Positions 23,759 through 31,987 of a stretch of DNA of 64,000 nucleotides are shown one piece after another (position 1 is the first letter of the stretch; each line of letters starts with the position of its first letter). The stretch is from JBAWWY01 sp037144355 (lineage in GTDB: Bacteria; Bacillota; Clostridia; Peptostreptococcales; Anaerovoracaceae), in contig JBAWWY010000001.1 in the NCBI GenBank assembly GCA_037144355.1, positions 434,001 through 498,000 of the forward strand, read 5' to 3'. The notes under the pieces are model-generated. The model saw nothing but the letters and a program-made list of their open reading frames with translations. It searched no databases and was not told where the DNA came from. The position numbers and the translations under genes are program-made.

Positions 23759-25008
23759 AATAATCCCCCTTTTTTTAATTTCGAATATCTATTTGTATAA
23801 ATATATCTCATGATCTGGGAATCAAATCTCCCAATAAATTTGGGATTCCCGAAAAGACATGCGAAAGTGAATGCTTTGCAATTCTTTTCTAAAATTATCG
23901 AAACTGCTTGCGCGTCGCTATAATTTTCTCCAAAGCATAAAGCTCCCCTTTCCTTTATCATTATTGCCGAAACATTTTTTATGGAACGTTTTACTTTGAA
24001 TCTCCCAAGGGTTCCGGTATGAACTTTAACGCCAACAATCTGGGCAAAATCATCTATCAATGGCCTAATTTCCATGTCCAGGTTTGCAACCGCTTTTGTA
24101 AATTCATTGTTCGAATGAATTATATAATTGACTCTTGGGTTTGCCATATAAATATTTTCATGAGCCAGCTCTTCCAATACGAGTAATTCATCATACTCCT
24201 TCTGTTTAGTTGATATTATATCGTCATCGTAATCGAAAAATAATATCCCTTTTTCAGATCGCTGGCTAAACTTTACCCTGCTTCTTTGTACATTCCTTAT
24301 CTTTGTTTTCTTTCTCCGATATATGGAAAATGCAAATTCAATCATTTCATTGTTGCGGAAAATTTCCGTACCACTCAACTCCAAATATTTGCTTTCTAAA
24401 AATCTGTTAGTCTCCATTTCTAATTCAAAAGCAACTTTGAATGCATCCTCGTCATCTACTCCAAAGCATAAAGCGCCGTGATTTTTCATTATGACTGCTT
24501 TTCCATTTGTTTTATTCAATGCAGCGGCAATATTATTGCGCAATTTTCTTGTACTCGATATTCCATACTCCCCAGAAATTATTTTTTCCCCAAGTATAGG
24601 GTTTTCTGGCAATATTTCTATTTCTGATATGTCCAAGGCACTGGCAACGGATGCATTAAGCTGATGTGTATGTATGATAAATGTAATATCTTTGAATTTT
24701 TTATATACTTCAGTATGTATTCCCTTCTCGGATGATGGTTTCACCTTGCCCGTATATTTCTCATTGGAAATATTTACGAGTACTATGTCTTCTATTGTCA
24801 AATCATGGTAATCCATTCCGCTTGGTGTTATTACATATGAATTCTCATTTACCCTGCAGCTCACATTTCCCCATGTCCTTGAAATCAGACCTGCTTCTAC
24901 CAACTTTATTCCCGCCTTAATAACCTTTTCCCTGGCTTCGCTGATTATCATTTCCATTGCTCCATTCCTATCAAATCTTTTTTTCCCTTCAAATAAATAG
25001 GAGCTCAA
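23755..25008 (-). CDS. Class II aldolase/adducin-family protein with two tandem domains
   Basis: A 417-aa protein. Residues about 20-205 form a class II aldolase domain with expected zinc and catalytic residues: E94 (PSSEKG), H113 and H115 (HTHQ), H177 (KNHGALCFG). Residues about 270-400 repeat the fold, but H115 is replaced by N300 (HSNN) and H177 by R354 (KERGALCFG), so the second copy probably lacks zinc. Such enzymes cleave sugar phosphates or decarboxylate; the substrate is unknown. Start is uncertain: TTG at 25008 overlaps the thiN stop, but an ATG (MIISEAREK) at 24952 has its own GGAG site. Coupled to tryptophanase. Confidence 0.82.
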   Translation of the reverse strand: MSSYLFEGKKRFDRNGAMEMIISEAREKVIKAGIKLVEAGLISRTWGNVSCRVNENSYVITPSGMDYHDLTIEDIVLVNISNEKYTGKVKPSSEKGIHTEVYKKFKDITFIIHTHQLNASVASALDISEIEILPENPILGEKIISGEYGISSTRKLRNNIAAALNKTNGKAVIMKNHGALCFGVDDEDAFKVAFELEMETNRFLESKYLELSGTEIFRNNEMIEFAFSIYRRKKTKIRNVQRSRVKFSQRSEKGILFFDYDDDIISTKQKEYDELLVLEELAHENIYMANPRVNYIIHSNNEFTKAVANLDMEIRPLIDDFAQIVGVKVHTGTLGRFKVKRSIKNVSAIMIKERGALCFGENYSDAQAVSIILEKNCKAFTFACLFGNPKFIGRFDSQIMRYIYTNRYSKLKKGGLL

Positions 25009-25673
25009 TCAAGGCTCCTAATAATTAAAGCGCTACCCTTTTCTATGCTTACTCTTCCTGATTCTCCAATAATTTCATTGCTTATACCCAAACCCTTTTC
25101 CCTATACAAGGTTTCCCGGTCTAATGTATATGCAAGCCCCTTAGTACTTACACCGCATATGGTCTCATCCAAAGGTATTATTGACAAATATTTAAATTTT
25201 TCGTCCTTATCTAATGTAAGACTTCCATTTTTCAGAAACATTATTACATTTTTGTTGTCAATTATCAAGCCTTTGGCTTTCTTTAAATTCAAGTACTCCA
25301 GAATGGCAAGCGCTCCCATGAAATGATCAAGTCTTCCTCCTGTGCAACACATAAGTATGAAGTCTTCAAAGCCTTTCTCAAGACCGTCCAGCACACATGC
25401 GAACAAATCGGTTTCATCCTTTTCTCGAGGAAGTGTAATCATGCCGGGTTTTAAACCTTTATTAGGTATATCTAGAGGTTCAATTGAAATAGAATCATAA
25501 TCTCCAATTATCATATTTGGAGTTATGCCTAGTGCGTATGCATTTTCAACACCACCATCGGCGCAATAGACATAATGTGACTCTCTATCACGGTAGTTTA
25601 TATACCCCTTGATGAAATCCCAATTCTGATTTTCCTTTGAAGCGCCTATGACCAGGCAAGCTTTAGACTGCAA
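25005..25673 (-). CDS. thiN: Thiamine pyrophosphokinase
   Basis: A 222-aa enzyme that converts thiamine to thiamine diphosphate with ATP. Characteristic segments are CADGGVENAYALGITPNMIIGD near residue 36 (given here with its internal break at A-L), the DYDSI loop, PREKDETD near 83, and a C-terminal ISTKGLAY-like stretch, here VSTKGLAYTLDRE. The gene lies 37 bp after pyk and overlaps the aldolase-like gene by four bases. A hairpin (TAGGAGC/GCTCCTA) spans its stop codon. Thiamine diphosphate supply beside glycolytic genes may be chance. Confidence 0.9.
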   Translation of the reverse strand: MQSKACLVIGASKENQNWDFIKGYINYRDRESHYVYCADGGVENAYALGITPNMIIGDYDSISIEPLDIPNKGLKPGMITLPREKDETDLFACVLDGLEKGFEDFILMCCTGGRLDHFMGALAILEYLNLKKAKGLIIDNKNVIMFLKNGSLTLDKDEKFKYLSIIPLDETICGVSTKGLAYTLDRETLYREKGLGISNEIIGESGRVSIEKGSALIIRSLD

Positions 25674-25710
25674 CTTTTGACTCCTCTTATAATAAAATCC
25701 ATATAATATT

Positions 25711-27147
25711 TTAAATACTTTTCCCTACAATATGTACCTGCATCATGTTTGTGTTGCCTTCACCTTTTGGAACTCCCGCAGTTATTATGACCGTATCGCC
25801 TTGCTTAATGGTTTCATTTCCCATACATATATCCAACAAGGCTTCAATCTGCTGTTTGCGTTTTTCATGATCAGGTATCACATAAGCATTGACTCCGAAT
25901 ACCAATGAAAGTCTTCTGGCAACAATCTCGCTGGTCATGCTGGCCATTATCGGAGCTTTTGGCCTGAATTTTGATACAACCATCGGAGTGTATCCTGAAG
26001 TCGTTGGGGTTATAATCGCTGTAGCTTTCAATCCATTGGCACATGAGCATGTTGCATATCCAATTGCATCTGTAGTACTGGAATCTTTTATAACTACCTT
26101 TTCTGTAAATAAGCTTTCATAGTTGATATCGTTCTCTGTGGCCATGGCGATTTCAGACATTTTTACAACTGTTTCAACTGGATATTTTCCTATAGCCGTT
26201 TCTCCCGAGAGCATTATTGCATCGGTCCCATCGAATATTGCATTTGAAACGTCGGCGACTTCAGCTCTTGTCGGCCTTGGGTTTCTCGTCATCGAGTCAA
26301 GCATCTGAGTTGCGGTAATGACAGGTTTCCCAGCAAAATTGCATTTTTTAATAATTTTCTTTTGCATCAGTGGTACTTCTTCCTGAGGAATTTCAACTCC
26401 TAGATCACCCCTGGCAACCATTATTCCATCAGCGGCAATTAAAATATCATCTATATTCTCAATGCCTTCCCTATTTTCAATTTTCGCTATTATTCTTATA
26501 TGGCTTCCTTTATTTTCTCTTAGAATCTCCCTTACTACTTCCACGTCCGCAACTGTCCTTACAAACGACAAAGCAATAAAATCAATGTTGTTTTTTATAC
26601 CAAATATAATATCTTCGTAATCCTTCTCATTGATGGCTGGGAGTTTTGTTTTAATTCCAGGAACATTTATTCCCTTATTATCTTTAACCGTTCCAGAATT
26701 TAAAACTTTGCATATAATATCCTCACCTTGTAGTGATGTCACAATCAATTCAATTATTCCATCATCAACCAGAATCTTGTTCCCTGCGACAATATCCTTC
26801 CATAACATCTTATATGATATGGTACATCCATTCTTATCCCCAATGATTTCCTTTGGTGTAAAGTAAAAACTTTGGCCCTCCTCGAGAAAGACCTCTGGGC
26901 TGGAAAATTTACCGGTTCTGATTTCTGGTCCTTTTGTATCAAGCAGAATCCCTATATGTTCTCCAGTTTTAATCCGTAATCTATTAAGTGTGTCTAATTT
27001 GATCTTGTGTTCCTCATAGCTGCCGTGGGAAAAATTCAGCCTGGCAACATTCATTCCCGCCTTAATCATCTCTCCAAGGATTTCCTCGCTTTCGCAAGCT
27101 GGCCCTATTGTGCATATTATCTTTGTTTTCTTCATGATTTTGTTCAT
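25711..27147 (-). CDS. pyk: Pyruvate kinase
   Basis: Final ATP-making step of glycolysis, phosphoenolpyruvate to pyruvate. The 478-aa product has KIICTIGP near the start, RLNFSHGSYEEH near residue 35, KIENREGIENID near 220 with the catalytic lysine, and VARGDLGVEIP plus TATQMLDSM around 245-280. It ends after the C-terminal allosteric domain, with no extra PEP-utiliser domain. The start at 27147 (MNKIMKKTK) is preferred because an AGGAGG lies six bases upstream; the open frame extends 19 codons further without a ribosome site. Thirty-four bases follow pfkA. Confidence 0.97.
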   Translation of the reverse strand: MNKIMKKTKIICTIGPACESEEILGEMIKAGMNVARLNFSHGSYEEHKIKLDTLNRLRIKTGEHIGILLDTKGPEIRTGKFSSPEVFLEEGQSFYFTPKEIIGDKNGCTISYKMLWKDIVAGNKILVDDGIIELIVTSLQGEDIICKVLNSGTVKDNKGINVPGIKTKLPAINEKDYEDIIFGIKNNIDFIALSFVRTVADVEVVREILRENKGSHIRIIAKIENREGIENIDDILIAADGIMVARGDLGVEIPQEEVPLMQKKIIKKCNFAGKPVITATQMLDSMTRNPRPTRAEVADVSNAIFDGTDAIMLSGETAIGKYPVETVVKMSEIAMATENDINYESLFTEKVVIKDSSTTDAIGYATCSCANGLKATAIITPTTSGYTPMVVSKFRPKAPIMASMTSEIVARRLSLVFGVNAYVIPDHEKRKQQIEALLDICMGNETIKQGDTVIITAGVPKGEGNTNMMQVHIVGKSI

Positions 27148-27181
27148 AAGAATCCTCCTCAAATATCCTGCCTTTAGTGTT

Positions 27182-28144
27182 TTAAATGGATAATATTTTT
27201 GCAAGGTCCATTATTCGTTCATCGAATACTCTTTCAGCTTTCAAAGCTTCTTCAATATCAAAATCAAATATTTCCGACCCTTGTACTCCAACCAGCCTAT
27301 TTATCATTCCGTTTTTTAAAAGTTGAACTGCCCTGTCTCCCATTAAACTGGCCAATATCCTGTCTCTGGCAGTTGGGCTGCCCCCTCTTTGTATGTAACC
27401 AAGGACTACTAGTTTTGTGTCCGCTCCTGTTCTTTCTTCAATGGTGTCAACCAACTCTTGTGAAGATATGGGAATTCCTTCAGCCTTAATAATTATACTG
27501 TGAAGTCTGCCCCTATTCCTACCCTGGATAATCTGCATGCAGATATCCGCAATATCGACTTCTTTTTCCGGGACCAATATTGCCTCCGCTCCCCCTGCCA
27601 GTCCGGCATGAAGCGCTATATCTCCACAGTTTCTTCCCATAACCTCTATAACTGTAGTCCTTTCATGGGAAGCAGACGTATCTCTAATATTGCCAATAGC
27701 ATAAAGAACTGTATTTACAGCGGTGTCAAATCCTATAGTGAACTCGGTATATGGAAGGTCATTGTCAATCGTTCCAGGGATTCCTATTACGGGGACTCCT
27801 GCTCTTGAAAGCTCAAGCCCTCCTCGATAGGTTCCATCTCCACCTATGAGAACAAGCCCATCCATTTTGAAATTCTCCAGCATGTCCAAAGCTCTTTTAA
27901 AACCAATATCCGTCATAAACCTTTCACTTCGTGCCGTTCTTAGAATTGTTCCGCCTCTTTGAATAATATCTGAAACTGATGAAATGCTCATTTCCTCGAA
28001 TTCTCCATCAATCAATCCTTCATAACCTCTTTTGATCCCAAATACTTCCAAGCCGTTATAAATTCCACTTCTTACTACCGAACGTATTGCAGCGTTCATA
28101 CCTGGCGCATCTCCGCCACTGGTTAGGACTCCGATTCTCTTCAT
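27182..28144 (-). CDS. pfkA: ATP-dependent 6-phosphofructokinase
   Basis: Commits fructose 6-phosphate to glycolysis. The 320-aa length is that of bacterial PfkA. Visible are GVLTSGGDAPGMNAAIRS at the N-terminus, GGDGTYRGG near residue 102 with the glycine typical of the ATP-using type, GIPGTIDNDL near 123 carrying the catalytic aspartate, and LGYIQRGGSPTARDR near 243. It sits between dnaE and pyk, the common Firmicutes order. Confidence 0.97.
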   Translation of the reverse strand: MKRIGVLTSGGDAPGMNAAIRSVVRSGIYNGLEVFGIKRGYEGLIDGEFEEMSISSVSDIIQRGGTILRTARSERFMTDIGFKRALDMLENFKMDGLVLIGGDGTYRGGLELSRAGVPVIGIPGTIDNDLPYTEFTIGFDTAVNTVLYAIGNIRDTSASHERTTVIEVMGRNCGDIALHAGLAGGAEAILVPEKEVDIADICMQIIQGRNRGRLHSIIIKAEGIPISSQELVDTIEERTGADTKLVVLGYIQRGGSPTARDRILASLMGDRAVQLLKNGMINRLVGVQGSEIFDFDIEEALKAERVFDERIMDLAKILSI

Positions 28145-28178
28145 TTGATTTCCTCCTACTTATACTGCATTTTGATTA

Positions 28179-31100
28179 TTAAAGTTCATCCAAGATAACG
28201 TCCAGCTCGTCGTAAAAATCGACTGATGGATTTACCCATAATTCCCTGTTTGTCTTGTATTTTTTCTGAGTGCTTCTGGAAAAAATTATTACAGGAGTAT
28301 TCCCTTTGAATTTCCCAAGTAATGCTTTCAATTTACTGAAAGCTAGTGCTTCAATGGCATTTTCCGGAATTTCTATTAAAACGTGGTCTATATTGTCCTC
28401 CTGGCTTTTTTCAATTTCACTTGGCCCGTAATTCGAATAGTTGTTTTCTTTTTTTTGATAATTTCCCTTTGCCCAAGAACTTTGATTTTCAGAGTCTTTT
28501 AAAGTTGCTTGTTGATCACCATTATAATCATCAATTGATAATATCTTTTCAGCAATTATCTTTGGTGTTTCCTCTTCCTTAAAATTTACTTTTCCGATGA
28601 CAACAATGATCTTGTCTTCTTTTATCAAATCGGAAGCTTTCTCATAAACATTGGGGAATATTATAATCTCAACTGAGCCGAATAAATCTTCCAGTTGCAC
28701 AAATGCCATTGTTTTATTGCTTTTCGTGATTAGGTTTCTCTTTGTTGTAATGATGCCGGCAACAATAACTTTCATTCCGTCTTGAATTTCAATATTTTCC
28801 TCGGCATGGGATAATTCTTCAGTATTATTTGAAATTATTCCTTGTATTTTATCAGCATATTCTGAAAGTGGATGTCCGCTCACATACAATCCCAGCAATT
28901 CTTTTTCCATGGATAGAAGGATATCTTTTGAGAACTCCTCAACTTCTGGATAATTGTCCGGAAGGCTGAACTCTGGCTTAACATCGCCAAATCCTTGAAA
29001 TAATGACATTTGCCCTTCAATGTTCTTTCTTGCATGGCTTTGCGCGGATTCAAGCAAACCTTCGTAAACTGAAAGCAATTGTGCCCTGCTCTTTCCCATG
29101 CAATCAAAAGCACCAGCCTTAATCAAGCTGTCAATTGCTTTTTTATTTACTTGTGAAATGTCTATATTGTTTATAAAATCATGAAAGCTCTGGGATATTC
29201 CTGCCTTTTTTCGCAAATCCAAAATTGCGTCGATAATATTTTCTCCAACATTCTTCACGCCGAGAAGTCCAAACCTTATCTCCCCATCAACTACTGAAAA
29301 CTTCTTGTCGCTTCCCATAACGCATGGGGGGAGGACCTTAATTCCCATATCAATGCAGTTTCTCATGTATTTTGCAATCTGGCTTCCGTCTCCAATAACG
29401 CTTGTCATCAGAGCAGCCATAAACTCAACTGGATAATAGGTTTTTAAATAAGCGGTTTCGTAAGCTAAGACGGCATAAGCCGCCGCATGTGACTTGTTGA
29501 ACGCGTACTCTGCAAACTTTTCCATCTGTTCATATATTTCCTCAGCGACCTTTTGCGGTACGCCGTTTCTCACACATCCGATTATTTCAATATTTCCATC
29601 CTCATCATCTTTTCCATGGATAAAATACTGCTCTTCCCTGAGCATTTCGGAACGCTTCTTTTTGCTCATTATCCTTCTTACAAGGTCGCTTCTGCCATAA
29701 GTATATCCAGCCAGGTCTCTAACAATCTGCATAACCTGTTCCTGGTATACCATGCATCCGTACGTGACCGACAGTATTGGTTCAAGGCTCTTGTGAAGAT
29801 ATTTGATTTTTTGCGAATTTCGCTTGTTTTGGATATAAGTCGGTATTGAGTCCATTGGTCCTGGCCTATATAGGGAAACTCCTGCTACGATATCTTCAAA
29901 GCAGTCTGGTTTCAAGTTTTTCATAAACTGTCTCATTCCCGAACTTTCAAGCTGGAAAACACCTAGTGTGTTTCCAGAGCTTATCAACTCGAAAACTTTG
30001 GCATCGTCATATTCCAATTTCGACAACTCAAGATCAAGACCCCTTTGCTGTTTAATTAAAGTCAAGGCATCCCTTATGACTGTAAGATTTCTAAGTCCAA
30101 GAAAATCCATCTTAAGAAGTCCAAGCTCTTCAATGGTTCCCATGGTAAACTGGGTACTTACTCCCTTGTCTGATACATAGAGTGGGACATATTCGTTCAA
30201 GCTTTTCTTTGATATTACAACTCCAGCCGCATGGGTCGAAGCGTGTCTTGGCATTCCTTCCAATGACTTCGCGGTATCTATCAGGTTTTTTATTCTAATA
30301 TCGTTTTCGTAGTCTTTTCTCAAATCGCTATTTATTTCAAGCGCTTTTTCTATTGTAATCTTGGGATCAAATGGTATTTTCTTAGCTATGGCATCGACTT
30401 CTGAATAACTTATATTGAGTGCCCTGCCCACATCTCTTATTGCAGCTTTTGCCTTCATAGTTCCAAATGTTATTATTTGAGCAACCTTGTCTTCTCCATA
30501 TTTTTCAACAACATAGTTGATAACCTCCTGCCTTCTTTCATAGCAGAAGTCTATATCTATATCAGGCATGCTTATTCGTTCAGGATTTAAAAACCTTTCG
30601 AAAAGAAGGCCATATTTTATTGGATCAATATCTGTAATTCTCAAGCAATAGGCAACCAGGCTGCCCGCAGCCGAACCTCTTCCAGGTCCCACCATGATGC
30701 CATTTTCTTTTGCATATCTGATAAAATCCCAAACAATAAGAAAATACTCCATATATCCCATATTTTCTATTACATTTAATTCAAAATCCAGTCTATCAGT
30801 TTTTTCTTTGTCTATTCCTTCATCGGTATATCTCTCCCTCAGGCCTTTATTGCAAAGTTCTCTGAGATATCTTCCATTCTCCATTCCATTTTCCGCTTTG
30901 AAATCCGGTAGATGAATTTGGCCAAATTCAAACTCCAGATTGCATGCATCCGCAATCCTTAAAGAATTTTCCAAGGCATCCATATTGTCTGCAAAAAGCT
31001 TGGACATCTCCAAGGGAGATTTTAGATAAAACTCCGAATTTGGGAATCTCATTCTGTTTTCATCATCCACATTCTTCGCAGTCTGTATGCATAAAAGTAC

Positions 31101-31754
31101 GTCATGTGCTGCCGAATCCTCTTGATTGACATAATGGACATCATTTGTTGCTACCACTGGAATCTTTGTTTCCTCGGAAAGCCTTTTTATCATTGGAAGT
31201 ATTTTGATTTCCTCAGGCAACCCCTGATTTTGAATCTCAAGATAGAAATTATCCTCACCGAATATTTCCAGCAGGGTAAGAGCTTCAAGCCTTGCTCCCT
31301 CATAATCGTCATAAAGCAGCTTTCTTTGAATATTCCCCGCAAGGCATGCACTCAAAGCTATTATTCCGCTACTGTATTTTCTCAATACATCATGGTCGAT
31401 TCTTGGCTTATAGTAGAATCCTTCAGTAAAACCAAGGGATACTATTTTCATCAGATTCTTATAACCTGTTTCATTTTTTGCAAGCAATACCAGGTGCCCC
31501 TGTGACTTATCCGAGTCAGGCTCCTTGTCCTTCATGGATCTTTGAGCTGTATAGACCTCGCAACCTATTATAGGCTTTATTCCATGCTTCTTAGCTTCCT
31601 TGTAAAAATCAATCACACCAAACATAACCCCGTGATCGGTGATTGCAATAGCCCTCATATCCAATTCTTTTGCTCTTTGTATAAGCTTTGGAATGCTGGC
31701 TGCACCATCTAGCAGGCTGTATTCAGTGTGAACATGCAAGTGGACGAAACTCAT
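28179..31754 (-). CDS. dnaE: DNA polymerase III alpha subunit, DnaE type
   Basis: A 1191-aa replicative polymerase. It begins with a PHP domain (VHLHVHTEYSLLDGAA, residues 4-19). The polymerase core has GPGRGSAAGSLVAYCL near residue 358 and the catalytic aspartates in PDIDIDFCYERR near 398. Helix-hairpin-helix and OB-fold domains follow (VIVAGIITTKRNLITKSNK near residue 1000), then a C-terminal tail. In Firmicutes DnaE works beside PolC, which is not in this window. Fourteen bases follow the small membrane protein gene. Confidence 0.97.
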   Translation of the reverse strand: MSFVHLHVHTEYSLLDGAASIPKLIQRAKELDMRAIAITDHGVMFGVIDFYKEAKKHGIKPIIGCEVYTAQRSMKDKEPDSDKSQGHLVLLAKNETGYKNLMKIVSLGFTEGFYYKPRIDHDVLRKYSSGIIALSACLAGNIQRKLLYDDYEGARLEALTLLEIFGEDNFYLEIQNQGLPEEIKILPMIKRLSEETKIPVVATNDVHYVNQEDSAAHDVLLCIQTAKNVDDENRMRFPNSEFYLKSPLEMSKLFADNMDALENSLRIADACNLEFEFGQIHLPDFKAENGMENGRYLRELCNKGLRERYTDEGIDKEKTDRLDFELNVIENMGYMEYFLIVWDFIRYAKENGIMVGPGRGSAAGSLVAYCLRITDIDPIKYGLLFERFLNPERISMPDIDIDFCYERRQEVINYVVEKYGEDKVAQIITFGTMKAKAAIRDVGRALNISYSEVDAIAKKIPFDPKITIEKALEINSDLRKDYENDIRIKNLIDTAKSLEGMPRHASTHAAGVVISKKSLNEYVPLYVSDKGVSTQFTMGTIEELGLLKMDFLGLRNLTVIRDALTLIKQQRGLDLELSKLEYDDAKVFELISSGNTLGVFQLESSGMRQFMKNLKPDCFEDIVAGVSLYRPGPMDSIPTYIQNKRNSQKIKYLHKSLEPILSVTYGCMVYQEQVMQIVRDLAGYTYGRSDLVRRIMSKKKRSEMLREEQYFIHGKDDEDGNIEIIGCVRNGVPQKVAEEIYEQMEKFAEYAFNKSHAAAYAVLAYETAYLKTYYPVEFMAALMTSVIGDGSQIAKYMRNCIDMGIKVLPPCVMGSDKKFSVVDGEIRFGLLGVKNVGENIIDAILDLRKKAGISQSFHDFINNIDISQVNKKAIDSLIKAGAFDCMGKSRAQLLSVYEGLLESAQSHARKNIEGQMSLFQGFGDVKPEFSLPDNYPEVEEFSKDILLSMEKELLGLYVSGHPLSEYADKIQGIISNNTEELSHAEENIEIQDGMKVIVAGIITTKRNLITKSNKTMAFVQLEDLFGSVEIIIFPNVYEKASDLIKEDKIIVVIGKVNFKEEETPKIIAEKILSIDDYNGDQQATLKDSENQSSWAKGNYQKKENNYSNYGPSEIEKSQEDNIDHVLIEIPENAIEALAFSKLKALLGKFKGNTPVIIFSRSTQKKYKTNRELWVNPSVDFYDELDVILDEL

Positions 31755-31768
31755 ATTTGCTCCTAAAA

Positions 31769-31969
31769 TTATTTTCTCTTCGGGGTCCTAATAAGAGCTG
31801 TGAGACCATATACCCCAACGTATCCAAGCGTGATAATTCCAATAAACTTGATTGTGGCCATTGTGTTTTCAATATCCACCCAGTTGAAAAGTTTTGCCAG
31901 TCCCAATGCTGCGATGATTAAAATCCAATAACCTGTAATGGGGCCGAGTTTGTTAACGATACTTCCCAT
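31769..31969 (-). CDS. Small membrane protein between typA and dnaE
   Basis: A 66-aa protein with two hydrophobic segments (YWILIIAALGLAKLF and IKFIGIITLGYVGVYGL), separated by an acidic turn and ending RTPKRK. I do not recognise a family. The start at 31969 (MGSIVNK) is chosen because GGAGG is five bases upstream; a TTG four codons earlier overlaps that ribosome site. It lies 18 bp after typA and 14 bp before dnaE, so it is likely co-transcribed and real. Confidence 0.7.
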   Translation of the reverse strand: MGSIVNKLGPITGYWILIIAALGLAKLFNWVDIENTMATIKFIGIITLGYVGVYGLTALIRTPKRK

Positions 31970-31987
31970 AAAATCCTCCAATAATAA

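Noticed and set aside
25711..27204. Longer pyruvate kinase starting at 27204
   Set aside because: The upstream 19 codons overlap the end of pfkA, lack a ribosome site and are not part of the family; AGGAGG supports the start at 27147.
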